This document shows, piece by piece, positions 1 to 11,372 of a stretch of DNA of 64,000 nucleotides. Source of the stretch: Takakia lepidozioides (lineage: Eukaryota; Streptophyta; Takakiopsida; Takakiales; Takakiaceae); assembly GCA_030704615.1 (NCBI GenBank), contig CM060732.1:62105053-62169052 (forward strand), written 5' to 3'. Each line of letters opens with the position of its first letter. The stretch's first letter is position 1. The notes under the pieces are model-generated. The model saw nothing but the letters and a program-made list of their open reading frames with translations, did not search any database and was not told the DNA's origin. The position numbers and the translations under genes were made by a program.

Positions 1-1660
1 AGCAAAGACTGGAAAAAGGATCAATTCTGGGGGAGCACTTCTGGGGGGGACTTCGGACATGCTCCGAGGGCACCAAAACGGCCAGCTCCTCTTCCACGAG
101 AGGTAAGTGGGCATTTGCTTTTTGATTTTTTTAGGTTTTTGGCAGGGTTCATGTGCTTGATATGAGAATGCCCCGAGCACGGTTGGGATAAGGGTCACAT
201 CTTCCAAGTAAAGAAGTTGCAATGGCAAGCAATGGGCTTTTGCAATGTGCTCCCCTCTGTTTTCAAATGGGTGCACATGAGTGGGGGGAATGAAAGGACT
301 TCACCTATTGCACGGGACATTGATCTGTCTACTACTTGGAACCCAATTTGTCAGTGACGTATTCTATTTTAAAGTCCAACAATGCTTGTATGCTTGGGAG
401 CTTTGATCCTTTGGCCGTCGCCTTTGTAGTAGTTGTTTTTGGTGTGCTCATGCATGTGGTTTGGCTCCTATTTTCATTTTTTGTACACTTTGGTCTCATC
501 AGAAATGCTTGGCAGCTTATGTGCATTTAGAGTGGATCCTTGGGGAATCCCGTCATTCCCCGATATTTTGGGGCTGCTCATGCCTCTGGATTTGCGTCTT
601 CTTATTTGTTTTTCCTTTTGGTCCCAACAGTTCTTTCCATTTTCCACTAGCAGTATGAAGCACCACTTTCTTGCCCTCTATACCTCATGATACAAGGGAG
701 ATTCTACTGTCTATTCCTTGGAACCCAAATCTGTTATTACTTTTTTCCATTTTGTGCCATGAGAAATGCTTGGGAGCTTATGTCCAAGAGGGTTACCTTT
801 GGGCTGCTCATGCGTGTGTGTTTGGATGCAAGACAGTAGTTGCTTATGGGCTGTTTATGGCTGTGGTTTTGTCTCTTCTTGCTTGTGGGTTTCCTTTGGT
901 CTCATAAGGTTTTGAGCTCTTCACAATGATTTTGAAGGACCGTTTCATTTCATATCATGTTTTGTTTGCTGCTTTACTCTCCTCTTCAGAGTTTCCCCAT
1001 TGGCTACCATCCACATTAATTTTACTATTCTCTATACTACGAGGTCATTCATGCTTGGCAGCTTTTGTGAAGGCAGGATTTCAATTTTATGCACATCTTC
1101 CTTCATCGCCGAGCCTATGGGCTGCTTATGGCTACTGGCTTTGTCTCCTTTTGCTTGTGGCTTTCTTTTTCGTCTCACAAGCTCTTTGTGCTTTTCACAG
1201 TGGCTGAAGTGCCAATTTCGTTATGGTTTTTTTTTTTTGGTCCATAAGTTCTTTGAGCTTTTCACAGACATTAGAAGGCCCACTCAGTCTCAATTAATGT
1301 AAAGTTTCCCGCTTTCAGCCCAATCTGTTCTCAAAGATCCCCAGGAAACAGAAATATTGTTTTTTTCCTTTTGGTCTCATTTAGTAATTGAGATGGTAAT
1401 GGCCCTGATTTTAATGTATCTACTTCATAGTTTAGGGTTTGGTCTCGTAAGGTCTTTATGCATTTCAAAGTCATTATAAGGCACCAATCCATTTACCTCA
1501 TTTTGGGCTGCTTATGGTTATGGTTTTGGCTCTTGTTTTTTTTTTTTTTTCCCCTTGGTCCCAAAAGCCATTGGGGGCCAGTCCTGTACATTGCGAGGTA
1601 CCAGTTGGGCCTAATTAGCGTCTGTCCTAAACCCTTATAAGTTCTTCCTTCCTTACTTTT
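1..1660. repeat. Degenerate tandem repeat region
   Basis: Related blocks recur with spacings of roughly 250-400 bp. Each contains variants of gggctgct(c/t)atgg, followed by a T-rich stretch reading like ggtctcataagg and a phrase like ttgagcttttcac. Clear copies of the first block lie near 569, 798, 1119 and 1505, with a partial copy at 850. No convincing coding sequence is present: the open frames here are short, hydrophobic and start inside the repeats. This looks like an old tandem array, perhaps part of a mobile element whose left part lies outside the window. Confidence 0.5.
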
Positions 1661-2350
1661 TTCATTGCCTGTGAGTGCACTGTGTTGTTGTCATCCTGTC
1701 CTCGACGCGTTTGGCCCTCCGCCTAATGAAGTATACGTATTTGCCCGCAATGCATGCAATCCAACTCTGCAGATTGCTGACTCCCTCACAGGAGGTTCAA
1801 ACTTGTGATGGCCTGTCTTAATACCCAAAAATTGCAAAGGGGGTTGTGGGAGGGAGGGACCTGGACAGGTAGGGGGCTGCATATTGTGGTGTCATGTCTA
1901 GACAAGAAAGAAATTGTAGTGGGAGAGGAGGAACCCCCAGGAGCACGATGCTAACCGCCTCATCAGCCAGCCATGTCCGAGAGGGGGCGCTCACGACTCT
2001 TCCTCCCCCATCTTCCTGCCCCCTCTATTGTCATATGTTTGATAATATGTGAAGCCATTATCAGCCATTATCATATTGTACTCTCATTGATATGTACGAT
2101 GGTCATCGGGGCCAGATTGTGCCTATAAGGGATTCCCCAAAGAACCCCCAAAGAGGGTCGAAACATACAAGGAGGACTTCCCCAGTGACGTTTGGCGTGT
2201 TCAATGGATCAGACCTAAATGCATTTTGGGTGCGATTTCTGCTGCATTCAGTGTATGTATATTATAGAGCGCGTTTTTTATTGATGTATCCTACATGATG
2301 TTCATGCTTTATCTTCCTACATAACTCTTTCCCACATGTTGATTTGCAGG

Positions 2351-4718
2351 ATGCAGTGAGAAAGAAGAAGGGAGTTGCTCCGGCAGCTGTCTTCAACCAT
2401 CCCTCCCCACGTCTTCAACCAACCCCGGATGGAAGAGGCCCTCCCTCCTTTCCACCTAACACTGGTGCGTTTTATCCCCCTGGCATTTAGAGGTATGCAC
2501 AGTATCAACAACAGACTGCTCATGTTCCAACCGCCCCTGAAATTCACCCGCCCTTTTCTCAGTCCTACAATGCAAACAGCCCGTCAGGGGAGAACCGGTC
2601 ATGTGCAGGTCCAAATAGTCCTGCAGTTTCGTGTGGGGCATTTCTACAAACTGGGGAAGCACAACATGCTCCTGTTCAGCATGGGCACTATCACAAAGGT
2701 GTGTGGTACCCTCACCCCAACCCTCCCCACCTGCGTATCCTCCCCAGGCAACGTATCCCAGAAGCCCCATGCATAGTGCGCCGCTGCATGGCCCTTATTC
2801 CAGGCAGCCCACAGCTTCACCCAATTGCACCGCTTCGCGGCCTCTTCAATTCCCAAGCTCACCAGCTCCAAGCACAGGTTATGTTCTTGTCCACCCCACA
2901 CCCCACGTTGGTGCATGGCAGGGTTCATGTCCGCCCGCAGGGCCCCATGTTGCAGGTTGTGAGGGAGGAGAGGAGGCCCGTGATTCCAATATGACTCCAG
3001 ATGCACAACATTTGACTGGCAAGGACAGAGCCAATTTTTTGCGCAAGGCGAGGAGAGTAGCACGGAAAGGGTTGAAGGAAACGGCTTGTGCAAATGTGGC
3101 TGCTGGGCAAAAGAGATTCATAGTTGCCTGTGGCAAAAAGGGCCCATGCGGGGATGCACGGAATGACTGGCTGGCAGCCCTACGAGGGCAATGCCAACGT
3201 GTGCTGGACTGTTCTGTGCCCATCCATCTTCAACCTCAAAGTCTGATTGATGAGGTGGGTGAACTATTAGCAGATGATTGGGAATATTTACCTCCTGGGA
3301 TAACTGGCGCCCAACTTCGAACTGAGATTGGAGGCGTCATTAAATACCAGCACATCAAACTGTTTAGAAAAGTGTACTCCCGTGGCAAACCTAAGCCCCA
3401 CTATGTTGCGGACAAGACTTGGGCAGAATTAGTGAGGCATTGGAACACGCCCGAATGGCAAAAGAGTCGTGATAATGGCAAGCATGCACGGGGGCATGTT
3501 GGTGCCCCTTCGAGATCTGGACACAGTGGCCTTAGCGGCGTTGAGGAACGTCTGGTAAATCTGCCTGTCTCATGACATTGCCAATATATTCAGGTAGTGA
3601 GGTGTCTTGTCATTTGTATCTTACTCTTAGAGGATGGCACTAATATTCCCATATCCTGTCCATGTGTAGGCTAAGACAAGTGGTCGTCCTCCACTTCTAT
3701 CCGAAATTTCGGGGAGCAAGAATAGCAACAAGGGGTATGGTTCTGATTCAGCAGGGGCCACCCGTTCTGTAAGTAACTAACCCACCTGCATTTGTTGCAA
3801 TGATGTGCTTGTCAATTATTTATGGTTTTGCCTTCTTGTACATATGCCAATAAATTACCTCGCATGGCTAGTGCGATCGATGTATTGAATCGTATTTGCA
3901 CTCTATTTGTGGCAGGGCCTTGGAGCATTGGCTTCTCGGCTTGATGGCTTGGAAGGATGGAAACATACAATGGAGGCCAGCTCAATGGAGCACAAATTGG
4001 AATTGCAGGTAGTGAAATCCATGTTTGCCGCTGCAGTATCTAAGACAGAGAAGTTCAACATGACATTGGCAGCGAAGCTCGGTTTGGACCTGCCGAGGGA
4101 TGAATCTCCATCAGCATCAAACATTGTGTGTGAGTTGTCGCCCCCTGTTCATGGTGTTGTCCCACTTGCGGCTACTGTGGAAATGACAAGTACAGGTGAG
4201 CAGCCTCCTAGCAGTGGAGGCAGTGGACAAAGGAAAGGGGGCAGTATTGTGGAAGAAGATGCCACAGGGGAGGACAAAGTTCAGAACATGGCATGTGACG
4301 ATCCTTGCCTTAATTATGGTGCCAATGATGACCTATCCCCCCTTATTGAGAAGGGAGTGCCTGTAGTGGAGGATCACACCGGCAGTGAACTTAGACAGAG
4401 TGCCCAAGACATAGGGGCAGGGGGCTAAGGGCACAAGAGTGGTTATTATTGGGGCAGAGAAGAATATTGATTCAACAACAAAATTGGCCATTGTTCAGAA
4501 GGTAAGTACTCGTGTTCCTATATTCTTGTGCTGTTCCAAGTCGATTATGCAATACCTGCAGGCCGTTCATGAATTCTGTGTACATGTGTGGGTTTCTATT
4601 GATTCAGAAGCCACCAAAGGAAATTGTTGCGGTGAAGATGACCAAGAAGTCCGCAAGACTTGCTGCCAGCAACGTTGATGGGAGCCGTATGGGAAGCTTC
4701 AAAGCGCCGGCTCCTGTT
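2351..4718 (+). pseudogene. Plant En/Spm (CACTA)-type accessory protein gene, degenerate
   Basis: The N-terminal part (about 2351-2980) is rich in Pro, Gln, Ser and Tyr and changes frame at least once. From about 2990 to 3555 it continues as a basic domain ending in a block with W-x2-L-V-x2-W-x4-W-x2-S and a G-rich tail. This matches in pattern the plant Ptta/En/Spm transposase-associated domain of CACTA elements. The frame then runs through exon-like pieces with good splice signals: end near 3556 (gtaaat), 3670-3771 (gtaagt), 3917 onward to about 4424, about 4439-4500 (gtaagt) and 4608-4717 (gtaagt). The piece from 3917 is helical and acidic, probably coiled coil. A TAA at about 4426 and frame changes break it. 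The DDE transposase of a CACTA element is not present, and no CACTA termini were found. Just beyond the last piece lies an antisense LINE ORF1. Family call by pattern only. Confidence 0.45.
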
Positions 4719-5930
4719 GTAAGTTTCCCTTCGTGGAAGTACATGGTTGCTCCGATCAAGGGCAGGCCTCTGGTCAATTTTCTCTAGCGAGAGTGGGTGA
4801 CATAGAGAGGACTCCTTGTGCTTGAATGGAATTCCTGGGTGGGGATCTGTGGTAGGAGCTGAATTTTGAATAATTGCGGTGCTTCCGTGCCCAGCGTGTG
4901 GGTTGTTCATACTCCTCCTTTTCAGCTTGGGGCAACTTGCCTTGAGGTGCCCAAATTTTCCACAATAATAACATGCCAAAGCTGCCGTGTCCTCGGACAC
5001 TTTCACAGAGAAATAATTGCCTTGATTATCAATTGGTAGCCTGATGAATTCTGGAAGTTAGCACCACTATCTTATGAAATCTGTTTTCATTCGCCTTTGA
5101 TGAAATGGTTGCCCCTCTCCATGCTGAGTGTTGTCGTAGGGAGGCAGTGTATGTATCATTGTCAAAGACCGCCAGACATCCCAAAAAAGCACCAAAATAA
5201 TTACCTATAGCCGGTAGGCTCAAGAGGTATTGGTCAGGAATGTAAGGCAACGATATGATCCTTGGGCTCCAAATCTTGCCATTCCTGTTACCCATGCATC
5301 TAGACCATGGGAAAATATTGACGTTAAGCCCATGCAGATGAGGATTGAACGCTCGGGCTTTGTCCGCTGCCTCTTTGGAATAAAAAAGAATGGAGAAGAA
5401 TCCACGGCCCCTTGCATGACAAAAGTGATGAAGCAAGTCACCTGATGCTCCCAGATGATGATTAGCCCAGTCTCTCACTTGGTTTCTGGTCACCTTTTTG
5501 CCTGGGAAATGAAGAAGGATACCGTTGTTCTCATATTGAGCTGCATCTGAGTCAATCTGGTCGAGCTCCACTGGGACGAGTGGGTGGTCCTTGGCGATTG
5601 CAGAGTGCACGGCAGTTGAGTCTGAAGGGGAATCTTCCGAGAGATCCGTGGGCGGGCTGCCTGGAATGGGCGGGCTCGAGGAATCTGAGTGGGGCCTGGA
5701 AGACCTCCCTGCATCAACATTGTGAATGGGGGGCCTGTAGCGAACTGAGGTGGGGGACGGTTTGCCTGAGGAGAACTATGCGCCATGAGGCCCATGGAAT
5801 GGGTTTGATGCGCAATGAAGAAGCCTGTCCCCGTTGACGGATGGAGTCTGCAAGGATCCACGAATCTTGGGCCTTGACCTGGGCAATGGGTTGCCGAGTT
5901 GAAGGTCTTGTGAGGGAAGGGCGCCATGGA
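4596..5930 (-). pseudogene. LINE ORF1 (DUF4283-like domain plus CCHC zinc knuckle), frameshifted
   Basis: On the minus strand a Pro/Ser-rich start (a Met codon lies near 5927) leads into a domain read from about 5775 down to 5055. It contains FPGKKVTRNQVRDWANHHLG and later TYTASLRQHSAWRG, the pattern of the DUF4283 nucleic-acid-binding domain of plant non-LTR elements. It is followed by a zinc knuckle CYYCGKFGHLKASC (C-x2-C-x4-H-x4-C) at about 4930-4975. The two halves are in different frames: the first ends in a stop near 5029, while the second is already open from about 5049 (LPEFIRLPIDNQGNYF), so a one-base change lies near 5053. A second frame change may lie near 5750. No endonuclease or reverse transcriptase follows, so the copy is incomplete. 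It lies antisense to and directly beyond the CACTA-like gene. Confidence 0.6.
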
Positions 5931-6730
5931 GAGGAAGCGAGCTGAAGCAACAGGAGAGGGAGTTGGAGGAGAAGGATGAGAGGGGCAATTGAGAGGATAA
6001 CAACAATCAGCCAGATGCGAGCAAAAGGGTTGCACGCGAACTTGCAGGCATCTGAGGTAGGCCAAACGAGGAAAGGCGAGAAGAAGGACTGGAGGAAAGG
6101 GGGCAAGCTGAAAAACGAGGCCTAAGTTGATCAGCTGCTACAGCGAAGCGCGGGTAGGGGCTTAGGGGTGAGTTAGTGAAGACGGCTCCTAGGAAACTGA
6201 AACCAGAGGCTAGCATTGATCATTTCTATGATGAAAAAGGTAGGGATCGGATTGGCCAGGATGTTATGGCATGGGATTAGGGGGGGGGAACTTATGCACT
6301 TGGCGGCTGCGCTTTAGGGAGAATTAATAGAGGTGAGCTGAGAAGCATACGGCTAAGCATGCGACTCTGATGAAGATAGATAGGCTCGTCATGACAGCCG
6401 CTTAGATCCGGTGATTGGGATGGGGCCTGTCGATGGCACCAAGTTATTATGTTTGGGATGATTCGTGTGGTACAACATTAGCTTGTATGGGACTTAGAGG
6501 CGATAGTGGGGAGGAAGGGGAGTCCGAGTGCTAGGGTTGAAGAGGGGTGGAGGCTGTCGGCGAAGCTTGCACACACCGCGCATTGCGGAGCTCTTCTTCT
6601 TCCTCCATCTCGCCTCCCCTCGTTTTTCTGCACTACTACTATCAGTGTGTTTTTTTCTTATTATGCTGAGATTTTATGCAAATACCTCCCAAATATCCAT
6701 ATTACGTAGAACCACAAAAAACCATACTAC

Positions 6731-8204
6731 GGTCACACCTAGGGTTACCTACTAGGATGAATTAGGTCATCTTCAGAGGAGTCCGAGAGCGTGACTGCAG
6801 GAGGCATAAGGGTTTGATCTTTTATGAAAGCATGACACATAGCGGTATTGAGGTTTGACAAAACGGTCACCATGCTCTTGCTCATCTTGTGAACTTTTTT
6901 ATCTCGATTTTTGAGGTATTCGAGCTGTTCTTTGAATGTCCGCGCTTGTGTCTTTGTCCTGATTTTGTCCATTTCCACTTGGGTCTGGTTAATATGATCC
7001 ATGGCATCTACCAACACCTTGCTGCTCTTATCATTTGTATCACTAACAGGTGTGAAGACACTTGATCGTTTCCGCTTCACACCAGTCTTGCCAAGAGCAG
7101 TCGGTCCTTGAATGCCTTTAGCAGGTGTAGCATTCTCACATGCACTGTCTCCAAGATTGATAGTGGAGGACGGATTTGCTGCATGGACTCAAAATAATCA
7201 TCAAGATTGATGACATTACGATTCAAGGCAACCAGAATTTCGTCAGGCACATAGTCATCACCAAGGTGCTCTGACTCTGAAGTTGGACTAGACTGTTGTT
7301 CCTTCGTTGAATCTTCTTGAACTGTTGGAGCGATAGACTCCATCTCCCTGCGATTGAAGGTCCCTGACATGTGGTGGTGCATTGATTGCTCGCTCACCCT
7401 GAAAAACTTCAATGGCATCGTACCACTCCACATTAAACAGTCTTGGCAAGTGATACTTGTCTCGATCTTCCAATGCCATGTCCCAATATGATGTGCTATG
7501 CCCTGTATTGTGGTAAATCTTCTTGTAGTCGGAGTTGAGACCAATCCATTTGTCCTTACACATCTTAGCATTGCGAATGAGTGTAGCTGAGCGAATCAAT
7601 TTCTGGAACTCCTCTGCTATCTTGGTCCATTTTTGTGCTGCAGGCATCATATGAGCTCTTGGATCGATCAAGTTATTTTGGGCAGCATGCTCTTTGTGCT
7701 TACAATCAATCAACAAAAGGATTTCATCATGGCTCCAATTTGCTTGGCGCTGCCTCCCAGAGGTAGTTCCACCTCTTCCTGCTGTGGCACTTCCCCTCCC
7801 TCCACTCGGTCTCCTCCTTCTTCCTCCCCTCCCTCTTCCTGCACTTTCCATTAAGCTAGAATTCTCCATCGCGATTGAATCTATGAATCTGTCTGCGCAA
7901 GCGTGAAGCACCCCAGAGCAAGCGAAGGGCGAGCCGCAAGCAGAAAATGACAGCGAGAATTGGTTACTATCACATAGGATTTGGAAATGATAGCGTATCG
8001 GCAGTGACAGGGAGAAGAATCTTCATATTTTGAAAGATTTTACTACCGCGCTATTTATTTCAACACCTAGTTTCAGGTGATAGTGTCAATGATAGCAATG
8101 CCACGTCACCTGACATGTCAACAACCTATCGACGCAGAGGCGGAGGTTTGAACAGATAGTAATTTGACGATTTATCGTCGCTCCTAACCCTAGGTGTGAA
8201 TGTA
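6731..8204. mobile_element. PIF/Harbinger-like element carrying only the Myb-like gene
   Basis: A 15-base sequence TCACACCTAGGGTTA at 6733-6747 is repeated perfectly inverted at 8185-8199, bounding a 1.47-kb unit. Outside the right copy the sequence continues as tgtacc followed by TTA. A TTA target duplication would fit PIF/Harbinger, but no matching TTA is clear at the left end, where the terminus seems eroded. Inside lies one minus-strand gene for a Myb/SANT-like protein and no DDE transposase. The subterminal DNA at 7960-8165 repeats gatag/ctatc motifs (for example gatagtgtcaatgatagc), as expected of transposase-binding subterminal repeats. Confidence 0.6.
6745..7869 (-). pseudogene. Myb/SANT (trihelix)-like DNA-binding protein of Harbinger type
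   Basis: The best start is the ATG at about 7869 (MENSSLMESAGRGRGGRRRR), giving an Arg/Gly-rich nuclear-type N terminus. A Myb/SANT-like domain follows, with the spaced pattern W-x2-D-E-I-L-L-L-I-D, KWTKIAEEF, KCKDKW-type (here AKMCKDKWIGLNSDYKKIY) and SYWDM...LPRLFNVEWYDAIEVF. This layout is typical of the second protein of PIF/Harbinger elements, which binds DNA and assists the transposase. After about 7390 the frame shifts, continues as an acidic stretch to about 7165, then returns to the first frame for a C-terminal helical part ending in VTLSDSSEDDLIHPSR and a stop at 6745-6747. Two compensating frame changes mean it is either disabled or contains a tiny intron I cannot place. Confidence 0.6.
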
Positions 8205-8567
8205 CCTTAAGAGCTTACAATAACTGATTTAGCCATCATGACAAAGCATCCAATAAATGGGGCATAGGTAAAGCACAAGGTCGCCTCATCTTATTGGGTT
8301 GAAAGTTCAAAGCTGTTTTTTATTTTGCTGCCGAAATGTCGCCAGATTCGACCTTGAGATACTTGTACAATGAAATTATGGGGGTAAAATTCAAAAAATT
8401 CACAATTAAACACCCCAGTGGTGGAATATCAAGTGCCGGGCCATCGTAGACGTGTTAGAACGTGCCACGTATCATATAGCAACTTGTCCACATTGGGTTT
8501 AATTCACATGTGGTCCCTTCGGCGACTTTTGAAAAATGAAAAGAAAAACACATGCTCAAAGCCACAG

Positions 8568-8622
8568 AGGACGCGTTGCTCCGCACTACTAGTGACGACT
8601 TCGGATAACAACGTCCAGATAG
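8568..8622. repeat. Dispersed repeat R1, copy 1
   Basis: The sequence gcgttgctccgcactactag, followed by gacga and ttcggataac, recurs at 23598-23640 with few changes. A shorter relative (gcgaattctgagaattaccg) is at 24066-24100. It is part of an otherwise unrecognised dispersed family. No coding potential was seen. Confidence 0.6.
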
Positions 8623-8874
8623 ATGGGACATCCGCAATGAATTGTTAATTTGTTGATGGGGTATATTCAAGTTTTATGAAAAGATGGACTGCATTTGGTT
8701 TGGTAACATCAAGTAGTTTTGGATTATGAATGTTGCTTAAGAAATTTTTGCATGATTCAAGCATCAGGAAGCTGTAGCCTTTCAGGGTGATATGACCCCA
8801 TAGGTTAAGCAAGATTTGTTTTTTTGTTTTTTGTTTTTTTAAAACTGACAGCCCAAAACAAATGACGACAATGA

Positions 8875-8935
8875 TGTGGCAAAGATGACGTGGCACTATA
8901 GCACCCTATTCCTGCTCTACATTAAAACCCTACAC
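8875..8935. repeat. Dispersed repeat R2, copy 1
   Basis: The block gatgacgtggcactatagca followed by ccctattcctgctctac is repeated at 27440-27484 with four or five changes. Both copies sit at the edge of low-information DNA and may be the terminus of a small mobile element. Confidence 0.55.
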
Positions 8936-8991
8936 TAAGCCACCCAGATTTTCCCATTCTTCGCGCTCTGCTTTCGATTAGATTACTGAAT

Positions 8992-9396
8992 ATGCAGCTA
9001 AGGGCATGTGCCGATTCGGCATGCAGAATCGGCCAGCAGTGCCAATTCGACTTGCTGGACTCAACCCATTGGCCACTAGGTATCGATGAAAGATTGAAAG
9101 GGATTGATTTGGCCACTCGCTCTTCTGTCGCCGGTTCTTTAGGGGCACCATTGCCAGGAAGCAATGGGGTTGTACTTATAGGTGTAATTAGCCGCTCGGA
9201 AGAGGATGCATCAAGCTTTTGGATTGTCTTCTCGATGCCCATGTATTTGGAGGAGGTCTGTGCTTCGAACCAAGGACGGCCACGGATCCTCTGGGCTCCA
9301 ACCAGCAGTACTTCTGCAAGAGAGTTTGAAGAGAAAGGAACAGAAGCTCCTAATTCTCAAGTAGGGCTATCTCAAGCCTGGATAGTCTTCACTTAG
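8992..9396 (+). other. Open frame of 134 codons, not recognised
   Basis: It starts with an ATG at 8992 (MQLRACADSACRIGQQCQFD) and runs uninterrupted to a TAG at 9396. Composition is ordinary, with no membrane segment or motif that I recognise. The opposite strand is also open over 8922-9242, which weakens the case for coding. It could be a fragment of a mobile-element protein. It is listed only because it is the longest ATG-started frame in 8.2-11.3 kb. Confidence 0.15.
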
Positions 9397-9574
9397 TTGT
9401 TTATAACTGTCAACCACTAAATATATTTCAATTTTCAAAAGAATTAAAAAGGTTAGGTCTCAAGAAGCTGTTGCAAGACTGCCTCTGCTCTTTGCTCTAC
9501 CTTGGGCAGAGCCCACTCGTGTTGAATCAGATCGAGACCATCTTTCTCCGCAACCCAGACAAGCAACAACCAAG

Positions 9575-9714
9575 TTATAGCCTAGTGGTCATGGGCACAT
9601 ACCAACCTCTGAAGTGGTTGTGGGTTCAATCCACTGATTGGTGTCACAAAGGTGTCCACCGTCCCGCTGGAAGGCAGTAGCCCTTGGGGGTCAAACAGAC
9701 ACCAAAATTTAGGC
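9575..9714 (+). mobile_element. tRNA-derived SINE, family A, copy 1
   Basis: A tRNA-like head carries an A box (agcctagtggtcatgggca, 9578-9596) and a B box (gggttcaatcc, 9621-9631) at pol III promoter spacing. It is followed by a unique body (ggtgtccacc, ctggaaggcagtagcccttg). The same head and body recur on the minus strand at 23247-23338, 23411-23563 and 30919-31056, with a body-only piece at 22298-22376. The body is not tRNA-like, so this is a SINE and not a tRNA gene. Confidence 0.75.
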
Positions 9715-9735
9715 ATCATGTATATATATGTATAT

Positions 9736-10095
9736 AAAACAAGGCTGATTGTTGCTGAAGCAAGTGGAAGTGCAAATTATAGTGTCACTTAATCCTGAAA
9801 GGTCATTGCCTTCTGTGTGCACACTAGGTGATCTGTTGACCTTGGGTTGCCTGTTTATCTTTGGTAGTCATAAGACCATGTCACCTTCTTGGGAAGTCTT
9901 GACCTTTCCATCCAGAGTCTTTGACCTTGAATTGTGCCATGTTATCTACTGCATCTGCGCTGACTTCCTCCAGTATATGTAGGCAACCCAAGGTCAACAG
10001 ATCACCTAGTGTGCACACAGAAGGCAATGACCTTTCCGACACTATAACTTGCACATGCGCTTGCTTCAGCAATAATCAACAATCAACCTTGTTTT
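9736..10095. mobile_element. Foldback/MITE-like element with arms of about 115 bp
   Basis: The left arm 9736-9852 reappears inverted at 9982-10095. Shared stretches include ggtcattgccttctgtgtgc, acactaggtgatctgttgac and cttgggttgcc, and the outer part aacaagg(c/t)tgattgttg. The arms differ by a few substitutions and short indels, and the loop is about 130 bp. Transcribed RNA would form a long hairpin. No protein is encoded. Confidence 0.75.
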
Positions 10096-10099
10096 ATTA

Positions 10100-11370
10100 T
10101 TTCATCTGTATGATCAAGTCAGTTGCATGTATAAGTGGGGTCCTCATTCTGCAAAAATGTCCAGCTGGTGTCAGGGAAAACAGCAGAAGCAGATATGATT
10201 GAAAGCTTTCTGGGTTACAAAGGCAAAGATCTGATTTGAAAAGATAGGTGGTAAAAATACCCCTAGAACAATCTCAGTATATTACAGAGTGCTGCTTTCA
10301 AAAGCCAATACCTATCCTGGTCAAAAAGGTAGGTCACCTCCTTCCCGTCAAAACTCATCCCACCCAAATGGGATGTAAGCATCAATTTGGGAAATCCCAA
10401 TCACCTTAGTCCAGACACTCTGACAGATTCCACAATGCCCATGTGAAGAGAGGTTTTAACCCCTCCTACAACCCCAGTTTACAGGAGGAGGGTCGGATCA
10501 ACAGAACCAATATTGCCCTCAATCTATATGTGAAGTGTGATTGGGTGCATGATGTTGTTTTCAGCAAACAAGGAGAACAAAGGAATTGTAACCTCTGAAA
10601 CAGGTGAAGCTCTAACCTAAAGTTTTGCTTGTTTTGAAAAACTTTGCTTGTTGTGTGATCGATGGCTTTCCATAGGTGCACACCATCTTCTCCAGAGCGC
10701 ATGGACCCAAACTTTGTGTCCCTTGATCCTCCTCTGACTGCAACCTTCTTCTCCAGAAAATATCAGTGGTGTAAAAAGGGTCCCTGGGTGAAAGCATCCA
10801 ATTTACAGTTCCAGGCTCTTCAACAGCAATCTCCCCGTGTGGATGTGTATCACTCACTGCATGGTGCTCCAAAATTGACGCCTGCAAAGTCTGTCATAGA
10901 TGGTTCATTCCCCAGCCATGGTCCTGCAACCAAAATGGGTCGCATGTAAGCATTCCGTAGGGAGCAAGCATATGCATTGATGTAAGCAATGGGGTAAATG
11001 TGTTAGGACAAATTCCCCTCATGGAATAGTAAGCCAGTCATGGGGACTTTCTGCCAAGAGAGGGTGCCTGCTGCAACCAACGTAATAACAGCTCTCCATA
11101 TATGGCACTGGTTTGCTGGGGGGGTTCTCTCAAAACAAAGCACAATTGAATTGCTGAATGCCATGCTAGTTGGGAATGTAGGAAAGTCATAGCGAGAGGA
11201 ACATTCATGTCATGGAGTGCAGGTGTCTATAGATATCTACTTGTCTGTATGGAATGCAAGACAAATGGCATAAGTGGGTACATGGATGCACTCTGGGCAG
11301 TGTCACCAGTGAGGTGTGGCCATACAGCCTCTGACTCTTTGACGATTTCAATTGCCCAGAGAGCACCACC
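10100..11370. other. Stretch without a supported gene
   Basis: Several short open frames exist on both strands (for example minus 10612-10887), but none shows a family signature, splice support or a distinctive composition. It lies downstream of the PUB62/63-like gene and may include its 3' untranslated region. Confidence 0.5.
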
Positions 11371-11372
11371 AC

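Noticed and set aside
433-1302. Hydrophobic small proteins on the plus strand
   Set aside because: These frames come from T-rich tandem repeats; the hydrophobicity follows from composition, and the frames mirror each other.
9575-9650. tRNA gene
   Set aside because: A and B boxes are present, but no cloverleaf or anticodon arm can be drawn and the unit continues into a conserved SINE body. The same applies to 23.3, 23.5, 24.0, 31.0, 52.2 and 63.3 kb.
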